Shown here: positions 1 through 5,147 of the stretch, in pieces
Layout: each line of letters starts with the position of its first letter
Position numbering within the stretch: the stretch's first letter is position 1
Source of the DNA: JAJFTV01 sp964532655
Lineage (GTDB): Bacteria > Chloroflexota > Anaerolineae > Anaerolineales > Anaerolineaceae
Length of the DNA: 5,147 nucleotides
NCBI GenBank assembly: GCA_964532655.1
Contig: CAZHMZ010000218.1
Span: 1 to 5,147 of the forward strand
Reading direction: 5' to 3'
Program-made: the position numbers and the translations under genes
Notes under the pieces: model-generated
Told to the model about the DNA's origin: nothing
The model's database searches: none
Seen by the model: the letters and a program-made list of their open reading frames with translations, nothing else

Positions 1-52
1 AGGACGTGGCCCTCTCAAGGCCAAAACAGGAGTCCGAATCTCCTTGGGGGCA
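1..52 (+). tRNA. tRNA-Glu(CTC), 5' end outside the window
   Basis: The 3' part of a tRNA is visible. The D-stem 3' strand GGAC is at 2-5. The anticodon stem TGGCC (7-11) pairs with GGCCA (19-23) around a 7-base loop with CTC at 14-16, which reads GAG (Glu). A 4-base variable loop AAAC (24-27) follows. The T-stem AGGAG (28-32) pairs with CTCCT (40-44) around TCCGAAT. The acceptor 3' strand is TGGGGGC (45-51) and A52 is the discriminator. The 4-base variable loop and GGAC D-arm match the usual bacterial tRNA-Glu layout. The bases after 52 read CAATC, so CCA is not encoded and must be added by a CCA-adding enzyme. The acceptor 5' strand and most of the D-arm lie before base 1. Confidence 0.94.
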
Positions 53-66
53 CAATCAGTATCCTG

Positions 67-105
67 CCTTCGTTTCAGAAACTTTAGGAACGAAGGTAAT
101 TTTTT
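67..105 (+). terminator. Intrinsic terminator of tRNA-Glu
   Basis: CCTTCGTT (67-74) pairs perfectly with AACGAAGG (89-96) around a 14-base loop. TAA and a run of six T (100-105) follow. It starts 14 bases after the tRNA end, where a tRNA transcription terminator is expected. Confidence 0.85.
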
Positions 106-196
106 ACCTTTTCACCCAATAATGATCCGGAAAATTCCCCAGGAAATTCCCAATCAGACTCTACTCAGGGCGCGACGAGCCTGCTGGGTAATAAAT

Positions 197-229
197 TCTC
201 CGTTTTGTTGTCTGGCATAAAAATGGAGA
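197..229 (-). terminator. Possible weak terminator hairpin after the Cys-rich gene
   Basis: TCTCCGTTTT (197-206) can pair with AAAATGGAGA (220-229), ten pairs including one G-T wobble, around a 13-base loop. It lies about 50 bases past the stop of the minus-strand gene at 279. The minus-strand flank after the hairpin is only ATTTATTA, not a clean T-run, so termination is uncertain. The rest of 106-278 holds no gene that I can support. Confidence 0.35.
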
Positions 230-278
230 GTGAAAACCTTGTATTGATATGAACAGGAGTGGATCGCCGCCTATCCCA

Positions 279-1016
279 TTATGTCCATCGTTCGAGCACA
301 TCTGCCGGCAGTTTGATCCTGAACAGACAGCGGTTTCCGCCATTCAGCGCCGACTCAACCACCTCTCCTTCCAGCTTGCAATCCAGAACCGTTTCCCACA
401 GGATCATGGTATGCCCAAGGCTGCATTCACATAATAGCGGGGATACGCGCCCTCCATCCTGCAGGATCGACTCACGCGCAAACCGGCAGTGACACAGAGA
501 GTAATGCCTGTACACCTCATCGGCTGCCTGAAGGAAACCACCCAGATCAGCCGGGACAGCCTGCGCCAGGATCACATCTCCATAACGCCGGCCGTAAAAA
601 ATCTGCTCACAGTGATTAACATACTCGATCATCCGCTGAGAGATTTGCGGATCACCATATTGAGCATCTTTCGCATAACCGGAAAAATATTCGCTGATCC
701 CGATTTTTTGAAGCTCGACGGCAAACCGGTCGATGTTTCCGATTCGATTGAATAACCGCACTGCCCAGCCAAAATCGTCCGGCTGAAGGTCGTGCCTCAC
801 ATTCACCATAATGGATTTGATTTCCTCCGCGGGAAGCAAGCTCTCGAATCTCTGCATTAAAACCTTCATGCACATATTGCATTGCCGGCGTTCCATCGAA
901 TCGATCGGAACGATAATTCCCCGGGTTAATTCCTCCCAGAACAAGTCTCCTTTTGCTCTGATTATTTCAGACTTGATCCGCCTGGATACATTGCACCGGT
1001 TGTAATTAATTTCCAT
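279..1016 (-). CDS. Cys-rich protein of unknown function (DUF6144/V4R-like C-terminus)
   Basis: A 245-residue soluble protein with no signal peptide or membrane segment. The ATG at 1016 is supported by AGGAG at 1024-1028 on the minus strand with 7-base spacing; the stop is TAA. It has ten cysteines, six of them clustered in pairs: C46-x-x-C49, C175-x-C177 (CHC) and C196-x-C198 (CEC), plus C8, C136, C213 and C230. The C-terminal part (about 170-236) runs CHC, then SP-x-x-C-x-C-S-x-G, then W-E, then E-S-A-L-x-G-G-x-x-C-x-F-x-I. From memory this resembles the C-terminal pattern of DUF6144 proteins, and more distantly V4R-type small-molecule or metal-binding domains; no search was possible. The N-terminal half is mostly predicted helix and I do not recognise it. 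Metal binding is inferred from the cysteine pairs only. The gene is divergent from the hemerythrin gene and shares its control region. Confidence 0.85.
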   Translation of the reverse strand: MEINYNRCNVSRRIKSEIIRAKGDLFWEELTRGIIVPIDSMERRQCNMCMKVLMQRFESLLPAEEIKSIMVNVRHDLQPDDFGWAVRLFNRIGNIDRFAVELQKIGISEYFSGYAKDAQYGDPQISQRMIEYVNHCEQIFYGRRYGDVILAQAVPADLGGFLQAADEVYRHYSLCHCRFARESILQDGGRVSPLLCECSLGHTMILWETVLDCKLEGEVVESALNGGNRCLFRIKLPADVLERWT

Positions 1017-1126
1017 CCTTTATCTCCTGATAAAGATTGTATTGAAGCTGTGTAAAGTTCAGAGGATTGGGGTATAACGCGCAGGTATGCCGTGTGTTGA
1101 TTTTATTTTTGCCGGGTGATCACATC

Positions 1127-1132
1127 ATTATA
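1127..1132 (-). promoter_or_regulatory. Candidate -10 box for the Cys-rich gene
   Basis: Read on the minus strand this is a perfect TATAAT, about 110 bases upstream of the ATG at 1016. At 17-base spacing the -35 position (1150-1155) reads CAGTTC, a poor match, so the promoter may need an activator. The perfect 8-base palindrome GTGATCAC (1116-1123) lies at the expected transcription start near 1120, where a bound repressor could act. Confidence 0.5.
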
Positions 1133-1170
1133 GTATCAACTCGAACCATGAACTGTTGGTAACATCCATT

Positions 1171-1185
1171 CAGTGACAATCACTG
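1171..1185. promoter_or_regulatory. Perfect dyad operator candidate
   Basis: CAGTGA (1171-1176) and TCACTG (1180-1185) are exact reverse complements separated by CAA. The site lies in the divergent intergenic region, centred about 58 bases upstream of the predicted start of the minus-strand transcript. The GTGA/TCAC half-sites resemble CRP-family half-sites, but the 3-base gap is too short for a standard CRP box, so the binding protein is unknown. Confidence 0.45.
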
Positions 1186-1194
1186 GTAATAATG

Positions 1195-1208
1195 AAGTGA
1201 CTGCACTT
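1195..1208. promoter_or_regulatory. Second dyad in the divergent region
   Basis: AAGTG (1195-1199) and CACTT (1204-1208) are exact reverse complements around ACTG. It lies between the dyads at 1171-1185 and 1211-1224. Arms this short can arise by chance; its place in a row of three dyads is what makes it notable. Confidence 0.3.
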
Positions 1209-1210
1209 AT

Positions 1211-1224
1211 CTGATCCAGATCAT
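1211..1224 (+). promoter_or_regulatory. FNR/CRP-family-like box upstream of the hemerythrin gene
   Basis: CTGATCCAGATCAT contains TGAT-N4-ATCA, the core of the FNR/DNR consensus TTGAT-N4-ATCAA, missing only the outermost T and A. Its centre is 1217.5. The best downstream -10 candidate, TACCAT at 1247-1252, predicts a start near 1259, which puts the box at -41.5, the classic class II activator position. No good -35 is present, as expected for a class II promoter. This suggests control by a CRP/FNR-family regulator sensing oxygen, NO or another signal; the regulator itself is not in the window. Confidence 0.55.
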
Positions 1225-1246
1225 GGTCGGGCGCCGCTTTTTTGGG

Positions 1247-1252
1247 TACCAT
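1247..1252 (+). promoter_or_regulatory. Candidate -10 box of the hemerythrin gene
   Basis: TACCAT matches TATAAT at four of six bases. It was chosen mainly because it fits the FNR-like box at 1211-1224. It would give a leader of roughly 38 bases before the ATG at 1297. Confidence 0.35.
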
Positions 1253-1284
1253 AAAAAATGAAAAGAGAATAATACGAATTGGAA

Positions 1285-1290
1285 AAGGAG
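1285..1290 (+). promoter_or_regulatory. Ribosome binding site that fixes the hemerythrin start
   Basis: AAGGAG lies 6 bases before the ATG at 1297. The in-frame TTG at 1279 lies upstream of this site and would place it inside the coding region, so the start is taken at 1297. Confidence 0.85.
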
Positions 1291-1296
1291 ATAAAA

Positions 1297-1839
1297 ATGG
1301 GAAAAGCGACGCAAGACTTACTGAATGAGCACGATGCGATCCTCCATGTTTTCGGGATCATGGAGAAAGCATTTTCACTTGACTCACATCATGATAACGA
1401 GGTATTGGAATTCGTCGGCGAACTGGTGTACTTTTTGAAAATTTTCGCGGATAAATGCCATCACGGCAAAGAAGAAGGTTTTTTGTTCCCCGAGTTGAAC
1501 GCCAAAGGCGTAAAAACGGAGGGCGGGCCGGTTGGAGTGATGCTCCACGAGCACGATCTGGGGCGAAATTTTATTGCACAAATGAGCCAATCGCTTGAAG
1601 CCAGAGATCTGGGCGGCTTCAAGACTGCCGCAACGCATTATCGCGACCTGTTGCAGAATCACATTGCCAAAGAGAATAATATCCTCTTCACCATGGCGGA
1701 TTCATTGCTGGACGACGACAAGCAGGACGATCTGGCCGAGAAGTTTGAGCGCTTCGAGGAAAGCGTCGTCGGGCATGGTGTCCACGAGCAACTGCACGCG
1801 ATGATCCATCAATGGGAAGAGAAATTCGCCCAGGGATAA
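1297..1839 (+). CDS. Hemerythrin-like HHE cation-binding domain protein
   Basis: A 180-residue, all-helical, cytoplasmic single-domain protein. Candidate di-iron ligands lie in the usual order of bacterial hemerythrin-like proteins: H12 in NEHD; H55/H56 with E59/E60 in the CHHGKEEGFLFPEL segment; H84 and H86 in LHEHD; H122 with E126 in HIAKEN. These fit a four-helix bundle binding a non-haem diiron centre. Family members bind oxygen or NO, or serve in iron handling and stress repair; which applies here cannot be told. The C-terminal extension (139-180) has further His residues (160, 163, 167, 171) of unknown role. There is no fused sensor or regulatory domain. The FNR-like box upstream supports an oxygen- or NO-linked role (inference). 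It is divergent from the Cys-rich gene and convergent with the ABC operon. Confidence 0.93.
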   Translation: MGKATQDLLNEHDAILHVFGIMEKAFSLDSHHDNEVLEFVGELVYFLKIFADKCHHGKEEGFLFPELNAKGVKTEGGPVGVMLHEHDLGRNFIAQMSQSLEARDLGGFKTAATHYRDLLQNHIAKENNILFTMADSLLDDDKQDDLAEKFERFEESVVGHGVHEQLHAMIHQWEEKFAQG

Positions 1840-1842
1840 ACC

Positions 1843-1872
1843 CGCCCCGATTTCGTCCAAAAGATCGGGGCG
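1843..1872 (+). other. GC-rich hairpin just after the hemerythrin stop
   Basis: CGCCCCGAT (1843-1851) pairs perfectly with ATCGGGGCG (1864-1872) around a 12-base loop, starting 4 bases after the stop codon. No T-run follows, so it is not a canonical terminator by itself. It may protect the mRNA 3' end or assist the terminator about 50 bases further on. Confidence 0.6.
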
Positions 1873-1916
1873 TGCAGAGCAGCCTGAACTCTTACCTGTG
1901 TTTGAAAAAGGCAATC

Positions 1917-1968
1917 AAAAAAGATCCGCTTTTGGGGTGCAGTCCCTGCAAGCGGATCTTTAATTTTT
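1917..1968. terminator. Bidirectional intrinsic terminator
   Basis: AAAGATCCGCTT (1920-1931) pairs perfectly with AAGCGGATCTTT (1950-1961). On the plus strand the stem is followed by AA and TTTTT (1964-1968). On the minus strand it runs into six T (A-run 1917-1922). It can therefore end both the hemerythrin transcript and the ABC operon that converges on it. Confidence 0.88.
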
Positions 1969-2025
1969 ACTAATTTCCTCTGAAGCAGTCCTTTGGGATT
2001 CGGACAATTTTTACTAGACGTTATT

Positions 2026-2772
2026 TCAATGTCTTCCCCCGCGAGCCAGGCGCAGGATATCATCACGGCTGCTGAAAATCTCCACCAGTTTTCCGTCCCG
2101 CATCTGCAGCACCCGGTCCACATACTCGCACATGCGCAGATCGTGGGTCACCATGATGCCGGCCCGCTTCTGCTCGTGGATCAACCCGGCAAAGGTTTCC
2201 ACCACCTGGTAGGCGCGTTCGGTATCCAGACTGGCGGTGGGTTCATCGGCCAGCACCAGGCTGGGGTTGTGAATCAACGCCCGGGCGATGGCCACGCGCT
2301 GTTGCTGCCCGCCCGACATCTGTCCGGGCAGGTTGTTCAGTCGTTCACTTAACCCCAGGCGTGAAAGCAGTTCGCGGGCACGCAGCTTGCCGGCTTTGTC
2401 CAGGCGATTATTCAGGCGCAGCATCAGTTCCACATTCTCCACCGCGCTCAAATACGGCACCAGGTTGTTCGCTTGAAAGGTAAACCCGATTTTCTCACGC
2501 CGCAGCAGAACCCGTTCGGCATCGCTCATCCCGGCCAGGTCTTCTCCATCCAGTAGAATCTGACCCGAATTGGGTTTCAGCAGCGCGGCCAGCATGGATA
2601 ACATGGTGGTTTTCCCGGATCCGCTTGGCCCAACCAGGGCTACAAATTCGCCCGCAGCCACATGCAGCGAAACATCGTTGACGGCGAAAATGGTACCCGC
2701 ATCGGCCTGGTACTGTTTGACCACGGCGCGGGTTTCAAGAGCGTAATGATTGGATGAAGTTGTCTGGTTCAT
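2026..2772 (-). CDS. ABC transporter ATP-binding protein (LolD/MacB/DevA type)
   Basis: A 248-residue nucleotide-binding subunit on the inner face of the membrane. Motifs in order: Walker A GPSGSGKT (48-55), Q-loop Q100, signature MSGGQQQR (152-159; M in place of the usual L of LSGGQ), Walker B LVLADE (172-177) with catalytic E177, D-loop SLD (181-183) and H-switch H210. The signature followed by QQR and the short size are typical of the LolD/MacB/DevA group, which work with FtsX-type permeases by transmitting force across the membrane (mechanotransmission) rather than by classic transport. The ATG overlaps the permease stop as ATGA (2769-2772), so translation is probably coupled; the upstream ribosome site is weak. 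It is the last gene of the operon. The substrate cannot be deduced. Confidence 0.95.
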   Translation of the reverse strand: MNQTTSSNHYALETRAVVKQYQADAGTIFAVNDVSLHVAAGEFVALVGPSGSGKTTMLSMLAALLKPNSGQILLDGEDLAGMSDAERVLLRREKIGFTFQANNLVPYLSAVENVELMLRLNNRLDKAGKLRARELLSRLGLSERLNNLPGQMSGGQQQRVAIARALIHNPSLVLADEPTASLDTERAYQVVETFAGLIHEQKRAGIMVTHDLRMCEYVDRVLQMRDGKLVEIFSSRDDILRLARGGRH

Positions 2773-3941
2773 GAGTTCAACCCCAGTGCCTTCAGAGGCT
2801 CAATTCGCACCGCATAGCGGATGGAAGCCAACCCGCCCAGCGGACCAATGACCAGCAGCGCCGCCAATGCGATAGCGGAAGTGGTACCGTTGAAAACAAT
2901 CGGCACGGTGGGCGGAAAGGAGAGCGAAAACAGCCAGGTCAGCAACCCGCCAATCGCCACGCCGATGATTGTGATGACCACAATCTGGATCACCGAAGCC
3001 GCTGCGACGATGGGGTTGGATGTACCAATAGCCTTCAGCACCCCGATCTGCGATACCTTTTGAAGAATTTGGATCTGGAAGAAACCGCCGATCACCAGAA
3101 TGCCGATGAACAGGGTAAAGCTGCCCTGCGTATTCAACGTGCTCTGTTGGGCTGAATATCCGGGCAACGCCTGAATGGCTTCTTTGAGGGTGGCAACATC
3201 CACATTTTCAACCGTGTCTGTAATGTTTTGACGGACCACTTCAACATTCTGTGGATCCGTTACCCGCACGGCGATCACGTTGGCTGTTGCATCGGTAAAA
3301 TTCAACTCTGCCTCCGACTGTGGGCGAACCCGATCCCAGGTGTTGAAAGGAACAAACACGGACGGCTGCAAGCTGTACTGCTGATTGGAGGAGATACCGA
3401 CGATTTTCAGGGTGTATTGCGCATCCTCGGTACCCTGGGTGACATTCAGGATCAGGTCGTCACCCACTGCCAGGTCGGATCGAATGGCGGTGCTTCCATC
3501 GATCATCACCTCGTCCGCATCCAACCCACTGAGGTGACGGCCCTCTACCGCAGGCGGTTCACCAATGTGCCCGGGCTCCACGCCCAACAGGGCTACCTTC
3601 AGCGGCTCTGCATCGCCGGATAGCGTCAGCGTGGCGTTGGCGGTACCGATCATACCGGCATCGTCCACGCCATCAATATTGCGTATCTCGCCCACCCGGT
3701 CGGTAGCCAGGCGGCTGGCGGCGATGAGCAGATCAGATTTTGCTCGGTACACCAGCAGTTCGCCGTCCAGTTTGGAGATGTACTCGCGGTTGCCGTTCCC
3801 CAGTCCCTCGCCGAGCGCGGCGATAAACAACACCAGCAGGGTGATCAGCGCGATCACAAGTCCCACCATCAAAAACCGCCCGCAGTTGCGCCAGATTTCC
3901 TTCAATGCCAGATAACCCGCCACAGATAAGGAGTGGTTCAT
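2769..3941 (-). CDS. FtsX/MacB-type ABC transporter permease
   Basis: A 390-residue inner-membrane protein with the FtsX-like fold: a short cytoplasmic N-terminus, TM1 (about 22-43), a large extracytoplasmic domain (about 45-270), TM2 (about 273-290), a cytoplasmic loop, TM3 (about 312-338) and TM4 (about 353-372). The loop after TM2, QILQKVSQIGVLKAIG (291-306), is the typical ATPase-coupling segment of the family, and the C-terminus RIEPLKALG (379-387) is the usual FtsX/MacB ending. The start is supported by GAGGTG (3947-3952, minus strand) with 5-base spacing. The ATG overlaps the redoxin stop as ATGA (3938-3941), and its own stop overlaps the ATPase start. No membrane-fusion partner of HlyD/MacA/DevB type is present in the window. 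It probably works as a homodimer with two ATPase subunits; export of a lipid, peptide or lipoprotein is possible but not shown. Confidence 0.93.
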   Translation of the reverse strand: MNHSLSVAGYLALKEIWRNCGRFLMVGLVIALITLLVLFIAALGEGLGNGNREYISKLDGELLVYRAKSDLLIAASRLATDRVGEIRNIDGVDDAGMIGTANATLTLSGDAEPLKVALLGVEPGHIGEPPAVEGRHLSGLDADEVMIDGSTAIRSDLAVGDDLILNVTQGTEDAQYTLKIVGISSNQQYSLQPSVFVPFNTWDRVRPQSEAELNFTDATANVIAVRVTDPQNVEVVRQNITDTVENVDVATLKEAIQALPGYSAQQSTLNTQGSFTLFIGILVIGGFFQIQILQKVSQIGVLKAIGTSNPIVAAASVIQIVVITIIGVAIGGLLTWLFSLSFPPTVPIVFNGTTSAIALAALLVIGPLGGLASIRYAVRIEPLKALGLNS

Positions 3942-4573
3942 GATAACACCTCGGGTTTGTCATCTTCATTCTGCACACCCGGACCAACCGGGCCCTCAAA
4001 GGGGGCATCCCAGCCCGTCGAGAGCACACCATCCAGCAGCAAATCCAACGGGGGATGATCGGCGATATTGTCATAGTAATACGGCAGTTCAATCTTCCCA
4101 TCCCGCCCGATGATGAACGTGGCTGACATCTGCATGGCATCCTGCCCTTCAGGCGGATTTTCCACACGATAGCCCTTCTTGCGTGCGCGTGAGATGGCCG
4201 ACCATACTTTTGGGTTCAGGAATGTCTGAAATATGTTTCCGCGTTCCAGCCCGTAAGCCCGGTACGCCCGCCGCTCAGGATCAGCGAGCACCAGCAGGTT
4301 GGGTGCGAACAATTTGGCAAATTCGCCCGTAAGACCCGGCGTTCCCTGGGTGATCACGGCAATACCCAACCCGGATTTCTCGATGCGGTCTTTGCCGGCT
4401 ACCAGCTCATCCAGCATCTCTTTACACTGCGTGCAACCAAAATGGCGGGTGAAAGCCAACAGTAAAGGTTTTTCTGCCCACAGGTTGGAAAGCTGCACCA
4501 GATCTCCCGATGGCTTTTGCAGCGCCAGATCCGGAGCGCTGCTGTTGAAATTTAATTTTTTGGGATTTACCAT
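3938..4573 (-). CDS. Peroxiredoxin-like protein (AAED1/PRXL2, AhpC/TSA family)
   Basis: A 211-residue thioredoxin-fold protein with no signal peptide or lipobox, so probably cytoplasmic. After a redoxin N-terminus (N-x-x-A-P-D-L, 10-16) comes the active-site segment FTRHFGCTQC (41-50) with C47-x-x-C50. The C-terminal part MSATFIIGRDGKI (149-161) followed by YYYDNIADHPPLDLLL (165-180) matches the conserved end of PRX-like2/AAED1 proteins, which have a D-H-x-P motif. The cis-proline usual in thioredoxins is not seen before the TF strand, as is normal for this group. The tail (about 186-211) is acidic and Gly/Pro-rich. The ATG follows GAGGAG (4579-4584, minus strand) with 5-base spacing. It is the first gene of the operon, coupled by ATGA overlap to the permease. 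Peroxidase or thiol-reductase activity is a family inference; no resolving partner is visible. Confidence 0.9.
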   Translation of the reverse strand: MVNPKKLNFNSSAPDLALQKPSGDLVQLSNLWAEKPLLLAFTRHFGCTQCKEMLDELVAGKDRIEKSGLGIAVITQGTPGLTGEFAKLFAPNLLVLADPERRAYRAYGLERGNIFQTFLNPKVWSAISRARKKGYRVENPPEGQDAMQMSATFIIGRDGKIELPYYYDNIADHPPLDLLLDGVLSTGWDAPFEGPVGPGVQNEDDKPEVLS

Positions 4574-4584
4574 ACCGTCTCCTC

Positions 4585-4985
4585 AGTGAACAACATGAAC
4601 CGACCAGACAGATAAGAATTGAAACGACATTTCCGGAGCAAAGATCCGGGAATTGTTATTTATTTTTGTGTCATCCGACTGGTGATCAAATTACTCACAC
4701 AGTCAGGGATCTGAGATAAAAGGGTTGAAAAGAACCAGAAAAAGTGTTACACGGGTGAAGGGTCAAACCTCTGAGAACGGTAAATCATTCGCCTGCTCAG
4801 ACCCGTCAGCCATGCGTTCACAGGAATACCCAATTTTACACCACAAATTCTATCTTATTCCGGTAATTTCAGGGTTCGTTCATGCATGTTATACCGGATT
4901 TACCATGCACTTGTAAAATCTCCAATATAAGATTCAAACCATGACAAATTGCATCTCTTGTTTACATAAGCCGGTAATCGTTAAG
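4585..4985. other. Intergenic region without a supportable gene
   Basis: About 400 bases of AT-richer sequence upstream of the redoxin operon and beyond the terminator of the right-hand gene. The plus-strand open frame 4725-4916 (TTG start) has no good ribosome site and no recognisable protein, and is rejected. Visible structure: a short hairpin CCGGA/TCCGG (4633-4637 with 4645-4649) in what should be the redoxin mRNA leader; a 9-base imperfect dyad TGCATGTTA/TACCATGCA (4883-4891 with 4901-4909, one mismatch); and GTGA/TCAC half-sites 9 bases apart (4682-4698). The redoxin promoter must lie here, but no -35/-10 pair on the minus strand is convincing. Confidence 0.6.
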
Positions 4986-5016
4986 AAAAAAATACTGCCT
5001 GCAGACCAGGCAGTAT
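4986..5016 (-). terminator. Intrinsic terminator of the right-hand gene
   Basis: ATACTGCCTG (4992-5001) pairs perfectly with CAGGCAGTAT (5007-5016) around a 5-base loop. Read on the minus strand the stem is followed by seven T (A-run 4986-4992). It begins about 24 bases past the stop of the gene ending at 5041. Confidence 0.9.
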
Positions 5017-5040
5017 GCGACAACCCATTATCGATTCAAA

Positions 5041-5147
5041 TCAGTTGAGTTTTTTAATTTTGGTGAAGAAAAACAGCAATAACGCGAAGAACAACTGCAC
5101 ACTCGCCAGAATCAATACCGCCGTGGGGGTGCCTAGGTGATCCGCCA
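5041..5147 (-). CDS. C-terminus of a membrane protein, probably an MFS transporter (partial)
   Basis: Only the last 34 codons and the TGA stop are in the window; the gene continues beyond 5147. The peptide begins ADHLGTPTAV, then forms one long hydrophobic helix (about residues 9-28, rich in L, F and A) and ends in the basic tail TKIKKLN. A short D-x-L-G-T-P loop before the last helix and a positively charged cytoplasmic tail are typical of the twelfth helix of major facilitator transporters, but one helix cannot prove the family. The intrinsic terminator 24 bases downstream fits the end of a transcription unit, so this gene is not co-transcribed with the redoxin operon. Confidence 0.75.
   Translation of the reverse strand, partial: ADHLGTPTAVLILASVQLFFALLLFFFTKIKKLN

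Noticed and set aside
1..52. tRNA-Glu 3' end as an integration site for a mobile element
   Set aside because: No integrase and no repeated copy of the tRNA 3' end are visible in the window.
129..151. Imperfect direct repeat GGAAAATTCC / GGAAATTCCC
   Set aside because: Two short AT-rich near-palindromes without conservation data; likely chance.
152..159. Window-wide search for CRISPR, insertion sequences or phage genes
   Set aside because: No regularly spaced repeats, transposase, integrase or terminal inverted repeats were seen anywhere; the position given is only a placeholder.
249..492. Plus-strand open frames opposite the Cys-rich gene
   Set aside because: They are antisense shadows of the minus-strand gene, with no ribosome sites and no recognisable product.
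1279..1296. TTG start giving a hemerythrin six residues longer
   Set aside because: The AAGGAG ribosome site at 1285-1290 is ideally spaced for the ATG at 1297 and would fall inside the longer reading frame.
4643..4695. Possible sigma-70 promoter for the redoxin operon (TTGATC, then 17 bases, then AAAATA on the minus strand)
   Set aside because: The -10 match is poor and neighbouring AT-rich alternatives score as well, so no promoter is called.
4725..4916. Plus-strand 63-residue open frame in the intergenic region
   Set aside because: TTG start without a spaced ribosome site, no recognisable domain, and composition like the surrounding non-coding DNA.

Overview
The window reads as a compact, mid-GC bacterial chromosome segment. 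Genes have clear Shine-Dalgarno sites, intrinsic terminators and ATGA stop/start overlaps. No phage, IS, CRISPR or plasmid genes are visible. The host lineage cannot be fixed from the sequence. The tRNA without an encoded CCA, the Cys-rich DUF6144-like protein and the hemerythrin suggest an anaerobic or facultative lineage, with Chloroflexota or Firmicutes as possibilities (a guess only).

Layout. Positions 1-52 are the 3' two-thirds of a tRNA-Glu(CTC), followed by its own intrinsic terminator (67-105). Next comes a minus-strand gene (279-1016) for an unrecognised Cys-rich cytoplasmic protein whose C-terminal half resembles DUF6144/V4R-type domains. It is divergent from a plus-strand single-domain hemerythrin-like gene (1297-1839). 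The 280 bp between their starts carries a perfect TATAAT for the minus gene, three dyad-symmetric sites in a row, and an FNR/CRP-family-like box placed exactly as in a class II activated promoter for the hemerythrin gene. The hemerythrin gene ends in a hairpin and then a strong bidirectional terminator, shared with the operon converging from the right.

That operon, read right to left on the minus strand, is: an AAED1/PRXL2-type peroxiredoxin-like protein (4573-3938), an FtsX/MacB-type ABC permease (3941-2769) and its ATPase (2772-2026). Both junctions are 4-base ATGA overlaps, so the three proteins are probably made together. About 470 bp without a convincing gene separates this operon from the last 34 codons of a membrane protein (5147-5041, minus; MFS-like C-terminus), which has its own intrinsic terminator (5016-4986).

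How they may work together. The redoxin-permease-ATPase trio looks like an ABC export or envelope-remodelling unit paired with a cytoplasmic thiol protein. The hemerythrin/Cys-rich pair looks like a divergently transcribed, redox- or gas-responsive pair. Both assignments combine family knowledge with inference. The two most interesting items are the redoxin-coupled ABC operon and the dyad-rich divergent control region.
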